Source of the DNA: Spirochaetia bacterium
GTDB lineage: Bacteria; Spirochaetota; Spirochaetia; Treponematales; Treponemataceae
Direction of reading: 5' to 3'
Length of the DNA stretch: 34,871 nucleotides
Assembly: GCA_022768685.1 (NCBI GenBank)
Contig: JALEPQ010000117.1
Location: forward strand, 1-34,871
Positions within the stretch are counted from its first letter, which is position 1. Each line of letters begins with the position of its first letter. Made by a program: the position numbers and the translations under genes. Below the pieces are notes generated by a model. It was not told the origin of the DNA. It was given only the letters and a program-made list of their open reading frames with translations, and ran no database searches. Below are positions 7,357 through 14,592 of this stretch, piece after piece.

Positions 7357-9470
7357 TGAGCGATCAGTCTATTTTCCCAGAATGGAGAAGTTTTCTAGGT
7401 TCCAGTTCTGACGTAGAAACACAAGGTGTAATAAAATCTGTAGTAAAACGTTCAGGTGAAATTGCAAAATACGACAGAACAAAAATTGAAACTGCAATTG
7501 GTAAGGCAATAGAAGCTGTAGAAAATAACAAAGACCCTCAGAGAGCAGAACATCTTACAGATCTGGTTGAAGAAAGAATCAGATTAAGAATGGCTGGAAG
7601 CAGAGCGCATTCCATTCCTGCAATCGAAGAAATTCAGGATATAGTTGAAGATGTACTGATTGAAGAAAAAGAAGTAAACGTTGCAAAAGAATACATTCTT
7701 TACAGAGCCCGCCATGAAGCCATCCGTGATACAAAAAAACTGATGATAGACATCAATACAACTATGGACGGCTATCTTGCTCAGAGTGATTGGCGCGTAC
7801 ATGAAAATGCAAATGTAAACTTTTCTTTGGGTGGTTTAATACTGCACAACTCAGGAACAATTACTGCAAATTATTGGCTAAACAACATTTATTCAAAAGA
7901 AATTGCAGAGGCACACAAAACAGCCGCTTTCCATATTCACGATCTTTCTATGTTTTCAGGATACTGTGCAGGATGGTCTTTACGTCAGTTGATTGCAGAA
8001 GGATTAGGCGGCGTTCCTGATAAAATTACATCAAAACCAGCAGCTCATCTTTCAACCCTTGTAAATCAGATTGTAAATTTTCTTGGCATTTTACAAAATG
8101 AATGGGCCGGTGCTCAGGCATTCAGCTCTTTTGATACTTATCTTGCCCCTTTTGTAAAAATTGATAATCTGACTGAAAAGCAGGTTCGTCAGTGCCTTCA
8201 GAATTATATTTATGGTGTAAATACTCCTAGCCGATGGGGTTCTCAGGCACCATTTACAAACATCACACTGGATTGGGTTTGCCCGGACGATTTAAAAAAC
8301 AAAAAAGCAATTGTAAGTGGAAAAGAACAGGATTTTACTTACGGTGACTGCCAGAAAGAAATGGATCTGATTAATAAAATATTCATTGAACTTATGATTG
8401 AAGGAGATGCTGAAGGCAGAGGATTTGCGTACCCTATTCCAACATATAACATCACAAAGGATTTCAACTGGAATTCAGAAAATGCAAAACTGCTTTTTAC
8501 AATGACAGCTCAATACGGAACTCCAAATTTCCAGAATTTTGTAAATTCAGATTTAAATCCATCTGATGTACGTTCAATGTGCTGCAGACTCCAGCTTGAT
8601 AAAAGAGAACTTCGAAGACGAGGTGGAGGACTTTTTGGCGCAGACGAATTCACAGGTTCAATTGGTGTTGTTACAATCAACCTCCCTCAGATTGGTTACC
8701 TTGCAAATAACGAACAGGAATTCTTTAAAAGACTGGATTATTTAATGGATCTTGCAAAAGAAAGTCTATGTATAAAACGTAAAGTCATTCAAAAGCTTTA
8801 TGATGGAGGATTGTTTCCTTATACAAGAAGATATTTAAAAACCCTCGTAAATCATTTTAATACAATCGGTTTATGCGGAATGAATGAATGCTGTTTGAAT
8901 TTCTGCGGAGTAGACATTTCAGACCCAACTGGAAAAGCCTTTGCAGAAAAAGTTTTAATCCACATGCGGGAAAAAATGCAGGACTATCAGGAAGAAACGG
9001 GAGATTTATTTAATCTTGAAGCAACACCTGCTGAATCAACATCTTACAGACTTGCCCGTCACGACAAGCAGCAGTTCCCTGATATCATTACAAGTGGAAA
9101 AGATGAACCTTTCTATACAAACTCTTCACAACTACCTGTAGATTACACAGCAGATGTTTTTGAAGCATTGGATCATCAGGAATCACTACAGACAAAATAT
9201 ACAGGTGGAACAATGTTCCATGTATACATGGGAGAAGCAATTAAAGACTGGAAGGCATGTGCAGATCTTGTAAAAACAATTTCAAACAATTACAGAATTC
9301 CTTTCTTTACAATTTCGCCTACATATTCCATCTGTAAAATTCATGGATATTTAAATGGGCAGCAATTTGAATGTCCAAAATGTAAAGCCGAAAAAGAAAA
9401 GGCTTTGATAGAAAAACTAAAGGAACTGGAAAAAGAAAAAGCTGTAATTTTATCTAAAAAACAAGCTTAA
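7356..9470 (+). CDS. nrdD: Class III ribonucleotide reductase, catalytic part lacking the glycyl loop
   Basis: 704 residues. An ATP-cone (about 25-115, KRSGEIAKYDRTKIETAIGK) is followed by the ten-stranded barrel of anaerobic ribonucleoside-triphosphate reductase. MCCRL (408-412) and GLCGMNECC are conserved catalytic-core landmarks. The zinc motif at the C-terminus is present: C660, H663, C673, C676 in CKIHGYLNGQQFECPKC. In ordinary NrdD proteins the glycyl radical segment (R-x-x-G-Y) follows this motif. Here the chain instead runs into a charged helix (KAEKEKALIEKLKELEKEK) and ends. The missing segment is encoded by the next gene. The enzyme reduces NTPs to dNTPs without oxygen. It probably needs the downstream small protein to be active. 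Confidence 0.93.
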   Translation: MSDQSIFPEWRSFLGSSSDVETQGVIKSVVKRSGEIAKYDRTKIETAIGKAIEAVENNKDPQRAEHLTDLVEERIRLRMAGSRAHSIPAIEEIQDIVEDVLIEEKEVNVAKEYILYRARHEAIRDTKKLMIDINTTMDGYLAQSDWRVHENANVNFSLGGLILHNSGTITANYWLNNIYSKEIAEAHKTAAFHIHDLSMFSGYCAGWSLRQLIAEGLGGVPDKITSKPAAHLSTLVNQIVNFLGILQNEWAGAQAFSSFDTYLAPFVKIDNLTEKQVRQCLQNYIYGVNTPSRWGSQAPFTNITLDWVCPDDLKNKKAIVSGKEQDFTYGDCQKEMDLINKIFIELMIEGDAEGRGFAYPIPTYNITKDFNWNSENAKLLFTMTAQYGTPNFQNFVNSDLNPSDVRSMCCRLQLDKRELRRRGGGLFGADEFTGSIGVVTINLPQIGYLANNEQEFFKRLDYLMDLAKESLCIKRKVIQKLYDGGLFPYTRRYLKTLVNHFNTIGLCGMNECCLNFCGVDISDPTGKAFAEKVLIHMREKMQDYQEETGDLFNLEATPAESTSYRLARHDKQQFPDIITSGKDEPFYTNSSQLPVDYTADVFEALDHQESLQTKYTGGTMFHVYMGEAIKDWKACADLVKTISNNYRIPFFTISPTYSICKIHGYLNGQQFECPKCKAEKEKALIEKLKELEKEKAVILSKKQA

Positions 9471-9547
9471 TCTGATTGATTTAAATATTTACACTCGGTA
9501 AATTCAGTTTGGGTGAAACCATAAAAAAGCGGGAGGATTTAAAAGTT

Positions 9548-10075
9548 ATGAAAACAAGAACTCTTGAACAGGTTGAACAGGAAATTGCAGAAACAAAAGC
9601 TGCACTTCAAAATGTACACGGAACTGAAACAGAAGTTTATGCTCGTATTGTCGGTTATTACAGAGCTGTAAAACACTGGAATAATGGCAAACGTGATGAA
9701 TTCAACCTTAGAAAAATGTTCACACTTGAAGATTCTAAAGTTACTGAATCTGAAAAAAATGTTGAAGTTAAAGCTGAAAATGTAAAAAAACAGGAATACA
9801 AAACTTCAAATCAAGATGAATATGTTTCTTATGAAATGTATACCAGAAAAACTTGTCCTAACTGTCCTCCTGTAAAGGAATTTATGGCTACTCTTGAAAT
9901 TTCAGGAAAATCAATTGATGTTGATACTAAAGAAGGATTAGCACAGGCTGCTAAAAACGGTGTGTTCGCCTCTCCTACAGTAATTTTCTACAATGCAGAT
10001 GGAAATGAAATTTCACGCTGTCACAATGTTGAAGAACTTGAAGCTATATTTACTAAAGTAGCTGCTATTGCATAA
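9548..10075 (+). CDS. Detached NrdD glycyl radical domain fused to glutaredoxin-like domain
   Basis: 175 residues from the ATG at 9548, which has GGGAGG at 9531-9536; an in-frame TTG at 9509 lacks such a site. Residues 1-25 are a predicted helix. Residues 29-58 (EVYARIVGYYRAVKHWNNGK, then RDEF) match the C-terminal glycyl radical segment of NrdD enzymes, with G36 the expected radical glycine. A charged linker (60-90) leads to a thioredoxin/glutaredoxin-fold domain (about 92-175). That domain has the redox pair C103-P-N-C106 and a likely cis-Pro at 143 (ASPTV). It sits 77 bases after nrdD in a different frame and its stop abuts the nrdG ATG. Inferred role: supply the radical loop, and possibly the reducing thiols, to NrdD in trans. 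Confidence 0.8.
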   Translation: MKTRTLEQVEQEIAETKAALQNVHGTETEVYARIVGYYRAVKHWNNGKRDEFNLRKMFTLEDSKVTESEKNVEVKAENVKKQEYKTSNQDEYVSYEMYTRKTCPNCPPVKEFMATLEISGKSIDVDTKEGLAQAAKNGVFASPTVIFYNADGNEISRCHNVEELEAIFTKVAAIA

Positions 10076-10825
10076 ATGAAAGACATTTCATTAGAAAAGC
10101 CTGCTGGGGTTCTGGTAAAAACTACTTGTGTAGATTATCCAGGAATGCTGGCAGGTTCTTTTTTTCTAAAAGGCTGTAATCTCCGCTGTCCATATTGTTA
10201 CAATTCAGATCTTGTAAAAGAAGGTTCTTCAAATCAAAACTTATCATCACTAAATGAACTTTTTAACCACCTGGAAAAAAGACAAGGGATTTTAAAAGGC
10301 ATTGCTATCAGTGGTGGAGAGCCTTTATTAAGTCCTTATACAAAAATCATAATAAAAAAAGCAAAAGAGCTTGGATACAAAATAAAGCTGGATACAAACG
10401 GTACTCTTCCAGAAAAACTTGAGGAGCTTTTATCAGATAAAGCTTTAATCCCAGATTTTATTGCCCTTGATATAAAGACTTCCCTTTCAAAATATAAATC
10501 TTTAATTTGTTCAGGCAATTCAATCTACTGTAAAATAGACAACTTTTTTGAAGACTCAATTGGAAAATCTATAAGACTTTTATCATCACTTTCCAGCGAA
10601 TCAAGAGAATTCCGCACTGTCCTTGTACCATCGCTTATAGGCAGGGACGATATAAAAAATATTGCATCTATACTTCCACAGAATGCTTCCTGGCAATTTG
10701 CTCAGTTCAAAAATGAAAACTGCCTGAATCCAGATTTTAACAAAATCATTCCCTATTCAGATAAGGAAATACAAGAATTAGTGGAATATGCCCAAAGTTT
10801 TATTTCAGGGGCACAACTCAGGTAA
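10076..10825 (+). CDS. nrdG: Anaerobic ribonucleotide reductase activating protein
   Basis: 249 residues. A radical SAM enzyme: the iron-sulfur motif CNLRCPYC (CxxxCxxC, about residues 34-41) and the SAM-binding ISGGEPLL (about 80-87) are both clear. The N-terminal TTCVDYPGMLAGSFFLKGC is typical of the NrdG/pyruvate-formate-lyase activase group. It uses SAM to abstract a hydrogen from the glycyl residue of the reductase, here predicted to lie on the preceding small protein. Its ATG directly follows the TAA of that gene, indicating tight co-translation. It converges with the DHH gene with a single base between the two stop codons. Confidence 0.92.
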   Translation: MKDISLEKPAGVLVKTTCVDYPGMLAGSFFLKGCNLRCPYCYNSDLVKEGSSNQNLSSLNELFNHLEKRQGILKGIAISGGEPLLSPYTKIIIKKAKELGYKIKLDTNGTLPEKLEELLSDKALIPDFIALDIKTSLSKYKSLICSGNSIYCKIDNFFEDSIGKSIRLLSSLSSESREFRTVLVPSLIGRDDIKNIASILPQNASWQFAQFKNENCLNPDFNKIIPYSDKEIQELVEYAQSFISGAQLR

Positions 10826-10826
10826 A

Positions 10827-11816
10827 TTACATTATTCTTGCAAATTCTTTTACTATCTGAGGAATCAATGTTTCAACTTTTCCATCACAACTCATACCAG
10901 ATGCATTTTTATGTCCTCCGCCACCAAATTTTGCAGCAACCTGAGAAACATCAATTTTATCTTGAGAACGGAACCCCCCAGTACAAGTTAAAGGAGTATC
11001 TTGCCTTAAAAAAACAACAGCTTCTACATCTTTTGCAGAAAGAAGCAGTTGATATAAAGAATCAGAATCTCTGCCTTCCTGACCATATTTTTTTGTATCA
11101 TCCATTGTTTCATAAGTAATCACAAGACGACCATCTAAATAACGTTCTGCCTTATCAAGTAAAACTCCAAGAAGCTTTCTTGTAGAATAAGGTTTACCAG
11201 AATTAATATTGATATAAGCAGCTCTTGGATCTGCACCATAAGAAACTAATCTGGCAGCTCCTTCAAAAACAGAAGCTGAATCATCTTTCAAGAATCTGAA
11301 AAAACCGGAATCTGTACACAATCCAAAGAAAAGCACTTTAGCAGTTTCCTTATCAATATTACCAATCATCTTTTCATGAAATAATTGAATTAAAAATGCA
11401 CAGGCAGGAGATTCAGAATTTATATAGCCTTCAGCCCTCTTTGGCAGACCTGAAGTTTTATGGTGGTCAATTACAAAAATATCCAGATTTGAAAAATCTC
11501 CATCAATTTCTCCAAGACGGCTTAACTCAGAGCAATCAACAATAATAAGACCTGTATTTTTTCTATCACTTTCATCTAAAAATGGCACTGTATTTGAAAA
11601 ATATTTTTCATAATATTTTATTTCATTTCTTTTAAAAGGGCCTGCAGATAATAATTCATATTTTTTACCATAGTGATTCAGTATAGCTTTTACACCAAGA
11701 CATGAAGCAATACAATCACCATCAGGTTCTTTATGGCCTGCAACTAAAAAATAATCATGCTTTTCAATGAAACTTCTAAACAATTCCACATCAGCTGTTG
11801 TTACATCTTTCATCAT
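10827..11816 (-). CDS. DHH/DHHA1 phosphoesterase, NrnA-like
   Basis: About 329 residues. Motifs in order: HKEPDGDCIAS (metal-binding Asp pair), IVDCSE, DHHKTSG (the DHH motif) and the C-terminal DHHA1 glycine-rich GGGGHKNASGMSC. The domain order and length fit the NrnA family, which degrades short oligoribonucleotides and/or pApA and 3'-phosphoadenosine 5'-phosphate. I start at the ATGATG pair (11816/11813) with GTGGAG just upstream; an upstream TTG is inside that site. The ribosome binding site lies directly behind the U-tract of an intrinsic terminator belonging to the preceding minus-strand gene, so expression may depend on read-through. Confidence 0.88.
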   Translation of the reverse strand: MMKDVTTADVELFRSFIEKHDYFLVAGHKEPDGDCIASCLGVKAILNHYGKKYELLSAGPFKRNEIKYYEKYFSNTVPFLDESDRKNTGLIIVDCSELSRLGEIDGDFSNLDIFVIDHHKTSGLPKRAEGYINSESPACAFLIQLFHEKMIGNIDKETAKVLFFGLCTDSGFFRFLKDDSASVFEGAARLVSYGADPRAAYININSGKPYSTRKLLGVLLDKAERYLDGRLVITYETMDDTKKYGQEGRDSDSLYQLLLSAKDVEAVVFLRQDTPLTCTGGFRSQDKIDVSQVAAKFGGGGHKNASGMSCDGKVETLIPQIVKEFARIM

Positions 11817-11828
11817 TAAACTCCACAA

Positions 11829-11863
11829 GAGAAAAAAAAAAGAGGGTTTATAAAACCCTCTTT
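11829..11863 (-). terminator. Intrinsic terminator between secreted-protein gene and DHH gene
   Basis: Read on the minus strand: stem AAAGAGGGTTT, short loop, AAACCCTCTTT, then a run of about ten T. It follows the gene ending at 11882 and ends immediately before the ribosome binding site of the DHH gene. Confidence 0.85.
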
Positions 11864-11881
11864 ACAAAATATATCAGAAAA

Positions 11882-12328
11882 TTAGAAAAGGTCCAACTCT
11901 TCAAGAGTATCTTTATCGGTTCCTTCAATCACCTTTCCATTTGAAACAACTGCCCAAATAGGATTAGATTTTTTCATTGGAGTATTCAATACAACTTTCA
12001 GGAATTCCCCGTCTTTTTTTACAATACAAAGATACGCATTATTCTGACCATACACATTTCTAAAAACCAGCTTTTTTGGACTTTCTTTATTACCTAAAGC
12101 CCATTTTTTTGGAATTACAGTTGTACCTACTCCCAGATGATTTTTCTGATAAACAACCAGATAAGCATCTCTTGAATCAAAAATCTTCAAAACTGGAACA
12201 TTTTCATAAGTCATATTAGTCCATTTTGAATCATCTTTTTCATAATATACAGTCTGTTCAGTTCCTTCTGCAAAACAATTTACAGCAAAAACAAACACAA
12301 ATGCTAAAACTAAAAAAATCCTTTTCAT
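11882..12328 (-). CDS. Small secreted protein of unknown function
   Basis: 148 residues. It begins MKRIFLVLAFVFVFAVNCFA, a signal peptide with either type I cleavage after CFA or, less likely, a weak lipobox with Cys at position 18. The mature part (about 128 residues) contains several beta-type segments (AYLVVYQKNHLGVGTTVIP, AYLCIVKKDGEFLKVVLN). I do not recognise a family. The second ATG (12328) is chosen because AAGGAG abuts the first ATG (12334) and is correctly spaced for the second. A strong promoter lies upstream and a terminator downstream, so it is probably a monocistronic gene. It is divergent from another unknown secreted protein. Confidence 0.75.
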   Translation of the reverse strand: MKRIFLVLAFVFVFAVNCFAEGTEQTVYYEKDDSKWTNMTYENVPVLKIFDSRDAYLVVYQKNHLGVGTTVIPKKWALGNKESPKKLVFRNVYGQNNAYLCIVKKDGEFLKVVLNTPMKKSNPIWAVVSNGKVIEGTDKDTLEELDLF

Positions 12329-12361
12329 ACGCATCTCCTTGATAGAAAACCACTTTACACT

Positions 12362-12389
12362 ATTATAAACTAAAAAAATTAATACTCAA
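12362..12389 (-). promoter_or_regulatory. Sigma-70-type promoter for secreted-protein gene
   Basis: Read on the minus strand: TTGAGT (12389-12384), a 16-base spacer, and a perfect TATAAT (12367-12362), about 34 bases ahead of the ATG at 12328. Confidence 0.65.
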
Positions 12390-12450
12390 GGAATTTAAAT
12401 AAATATGTAACAAATTCAAATATTCCGTTATTATTAAATAGAGGTTAAAA

Positions 12451-13173
12451 ATGAAAAAAATTATTATTGTTGCATTACTTATTTCCATGTCATTTTTTGC
12501 TTTTACACAGGAAGCAGATGAATACATTACAGAAGAAACTTCCCTAGAAAAAACTGAAAAAAAACCAAAAAAATCTATTTTCAGCTTTGGAAACAATAAA
12601 AAAGTTCTTGAAGCTTCAGAAGGTATTGTTTTTTCAAAAGGAATTACAGGTCAGTTAAAACAGCAGAGAGCTGATTATGTTATTAATCTTGATACATCAG
12701 AACCAGGATTTGGATCACCTTATTTAGCTTCTTATTCTTATATTTTTATGAATTCAGAAAGTGCTGCTTATTTTTCAAATGCGTTTGAACAGTATGAAAA
12801 AGATTTTGAAGCAAAAAGACTTGAACGAAAGGGATCCAAACTTTATAAAAAATATGGAAAATTTGATATTTCTGTAAAATGGGGAGCTGTAAAAATGCTC
12901 ACACCAAATTACGGAACAGGAAAAGGATTATTAGGTTATGAATTTGTAAATAAATCTCCATATTTTACATTAACTATTTATCCTGTTAAAAATAAATACC
13001 ATGAAAAAGAATCTACTGCACAGGAAGAATCTCCTACTTTCAAATTTTATTTTACAAAATCAGCTGCAAGACAATTAATTGAACATATGGATGCAGAAAA
13101 CGTAAATCAATTACTTATGCAGTTAAACGGCACAGAAATTCAGGATTCTGATTCAGAAAGTGATGAATATTAA
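12451..13173 (+). CDS. Secreted protein of unknown function
   Basis: 240 residues with a signal peptide (MKKIIIVALLISMSFFAFTQ, cleavage near residue 20). An acidic/lysine-rich segment (about 21-45) follows, then a folded region of alternating strands. The C-terminus is acidic (DSDSESDEY). No recognisable catalytic motif or family signature is seen. A GAGG sequence precedes the ATG by a few bases. It has its own terminator (13203-13238) and is transcribed away from another unknown secreted-protein gene, so both are probably short independent transcripts. Expected in the periplasm or at the cell envelope. Confidence 0.75.
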   Translation: MKKIIIVALLISMSFFAFTQEADEYITEETSLEKTEKKPKKSIFSFGNNKKVLEASEGIVFSKGITGQLKQQRADYVINLDTSEPGFGSPYLASYSYIFMNSESAAYFSNAFEQYEKDFEAKRLERKGSKLYKKYGKFDISVKWGAVKMLTPNYGTGKGLLGYEFVNKSPYFTLTIYPVKNKYHEKESTAQEESPTFKFYFTKSAARQLIEHMDAENVNQLLMQLNGTEIQDSDSESDEY

Positions 13174-13202
13174 TATTTTTTATAACCAATAAAATATTCC
13201 AC

Positions 13203-13238
13203 AAGGGAATTGTTCTTTTTGAACACTTCCCTTTTTTT
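13203..13238 (+). terminator. Intrinsic terminator after secreted-protein gene
   Basis: Stem AAGGGAATTGTTC (13203-13215) with GAACACTTCCCTT (13221-13233), one mismatch, five-base T loop, ending in a seven-T run (13232-13238). Confidence 0.88.
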
Positions 13239-13373
13239 ATATAAATATTACTGAAAAAATAATTATTACTTCCAGACATCAACTGGCATCTTATTTTAAG
13301 CACATCATACATTAACAAAGATTAATAATATTAACAGTCATTAAAAACTTAAAAAGTTATTACTCAATTTTAA

Positions 13374-13412
13374 CAAAAAAAAAGACCTTAAAACTGGATA
13401 AGTTTCAAGGTC
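13374..13412 (-). terminator. Intrinsic terminator of tRNA(CAT)
   Basis: On the plus strand, GACCTTAAAACT (13384-13395) pairs with AGTTTCAAGGTC (13401-13412), the one A/C mismatch becoming a U-G pair in the minus-strand RNA. The A run at 13374-13383 is the U-tract on the minus strand. Confidence 0.85.
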
Positions 13413-13418
13413 CTGTGT

Positions 13419-13491
13419 TAGCGACCAATGGGATTGAACCATTGACCGTACGGATATGAGCCGTATGCTCTACCAACTGAGCTAGGTCGCC
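13419..13491 (-). tRNA. tRNA with anticodon CAT (probably elongator Met)
   Basis: 73 bases, full cloverleaf on the minus strand: acceptor GGCGACC/GGTCGCT (first pair G-U), D-stem GCTC/GAGC, anticodon arm TACGG-CTCATAT-CCGTA, T-arm AATGG-TTCAATC-CCATT, discriminator A. CCA is not encoded. Anticodon CAT is shared by elongator Met, initiator Met and lysidine-modified Ile2. The paired first base argues against the initiator; Ile2 cannot be excluded. Confidence 0.92.
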
Positions 13492-13576
13492 GTAACGAGT
13501 GTTATAATGCCATTTATTATAAAAATAGTCAATAACTTTTTTTATATTTTAAAAAAAATATTAAAAAAAAATCACT

Positions 13577-13591
13577 TGGCACAAAAATTGC
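13577..13591 (+). promoter_or_regulatory. Sigma-54 (RpoN) promoter
   Basis: TGGCAC (13577-13582), five A, TTGC (13588-13591), giving GG-N10-GC, the exact -24/-12 spacing of sigma-54 promoters; the extended form TTGGCAC...TTGCT also matches. Transcription should start near 13603, about 30 bases ahead of the ATG at 13633. No other site of this quality was noticed in the window. A sigma-54 promoter implies an enhancer-binding activator; I did not identify its binding site. Confidence 0.85.
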
Positions 13592-13632
13592 TTATTAAAT
13601 TGCATATTTATTAAAAAAATGGAGTAAAAAAA

Positions 13633-14553
13633 ATGTACAAATTTAACCAAATCCCTTCCCGACTGAAAAACAATGATATTACAATTCATGAAGCTTCAAA
13701 TCTTATTGCAGAATTTGTTATTAAAAATCAGCCCTTATTCAATCTTGATTCTTATGATGATGATTTCAAATCTGAAATTTATCTGCGGATTCTTGAATCA
13801 GGAAGCAGAATTTTTTCCTCCTATGAACCTGAAAGCGGAAGTTTTTTTTCATATTTTTATTGCTGCTTATTATCCATGATTTCAACGCAGATCAAAAAAG
13901 AGGCAATAAAATCATTAAATTTCGCAGTCATATCAGATGAATGTATAAAAAATTATGATGAAAAAATCATTTCATACTCAAATATTAATACTGAAACTTA
14001 TGCCGCAGAAAAACAGAAAATTGAATCAACATTAAAAGGAAAACTATGTTATAAAACAACAAATATCAACAAAAAAGATAAAATGATTTTAGTAATAGCA
14101 CTTAAATCATCTTTTTTTATAACAGATGAACAAATAAAAAGAGTTGCAAAGATTTATAATCTGACATATTCAGAACTGTATGATGTAATTCAGAAATTAA
14201 AGGAAGATTTATTATATAAACAGGATAGAAAAACTATGTATGTAGAACGAAGAAACAAGGCTTATTACTATCACAAAAGATATGAAAATCAGATAGACAG
14301 AATAAAAAAATCAAAAGAAGAGTTGTGTAAAGAATCGTTATTAAAAAATTTATACAGAAAAAATGAATTACATGAAAAAAGATGGCAGAATTACAACAAA
14401 AAATTACAAAACGGTTATATTCACATACGACCTTCTAATAAAACAATTGCAGGAATACTTGGAATTTGTGAACGCCAGGTAGCGTACTATCTTTTTTGCG
14501 GAAAAAATACAAATAAAACAATAGAATCCTATGAAAAACCCATGAAAGTATGA
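13633..14553 (+). CDS. Sigma-70-like / DNA-binding protein under RpoN control
   Basis: 306 residues, very Lys/Asn/Tyr-rich. Residues about 42-92 (DDDFKSEIYLRILESG..F..YEPESGSFFSYFYCCLLSMI) resemble sigma-70 region 2, where a DDxxxEhhLR helix is followed by an aromatic G-S-F-x-x-Y segment. The middle (about 155-200) is helical and could be a region 3/4-like helix-turn-helix. The C-terminus (about 264-290, SNKTIAGILGICERQVAYYLF) is a convincing helix-turn-helix. A basic helical stretch (about 205-255) separates the two. A GGAG site precedes the ATG and a strong sigma-54 promoter lies upstream. I do not recognise the family by name; an atypical alternative sigma factor or transcription regulator is the best guess. 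Confidence 0.5.
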   Translation: MYKFNQIPSRLKNNDITIHEASNLIAEFVIKNQPLFNLDSYDDDFKSEIYLRILESGSRIFSSYEPESGSFFSYFYCCLLSMISTQIKKEAIKSLNFAVISDECIKNYDEKIISYSNINTETYAAEKQKIESTLKGKLCYKTTNINKKDKMILVIALKSSFFITDEQIKRVAKIYNLTYSELYDVIQKLKEDLLYKQDRKTMYVERRNKAYYYHKRYENQIDRIKKSKEELCKESLLKNLYRKNELHEKRWQNYNKKLQNGYIHIRPSNKTIAGILGICERQVAYYLFCGKNTNKTIESYEKPMKV

Positions 14554-14556
14554 TAA

Positions 14557-14585
14557 TTGTGAAACTCTTTTTTTTTCAGTAAAAT
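14557..14585 (+). promoter_or_regulatory. Sigma-70-type promoter of rdgB, possibly leaderless
   Basis: TTGTGA (14557-14562), 17-base spacer, TAAAAT (14580-14585). Only seven bases separate the -10 box from the ATG at 14593 and no Shine-Dalgarno sequence is present, as at lnt. Confidence 0.5.
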
Positions 14586-14592
14586 AAATGCT

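Noticed and set aside
9509-9547. TTG start at 9509 for the glycyl/glutaredoxin protein
   Set aside because: No ribosome binding site lies before it, whereas the ATG at 9548 has one at 9531-9536.
9468-9550. A sequencing frameshift joining nrdD to the glycyl/glutaredoxin ORF
   Set aside because: The gap is 77 bases with further stop codons, the second ORF has its own well-placed GGGAGG and ATG, and nrdD has a coherent charged helical tail. A single indel would not produce a natural junction.
13419-13491. Initiator tRNA-Met
   Set aside because: Position 1 pairs with position 72 (G-U), whereas bacterial initiators have a mismatched first pair, and the three G-C pairs of the initiator anticodon stem are absent.
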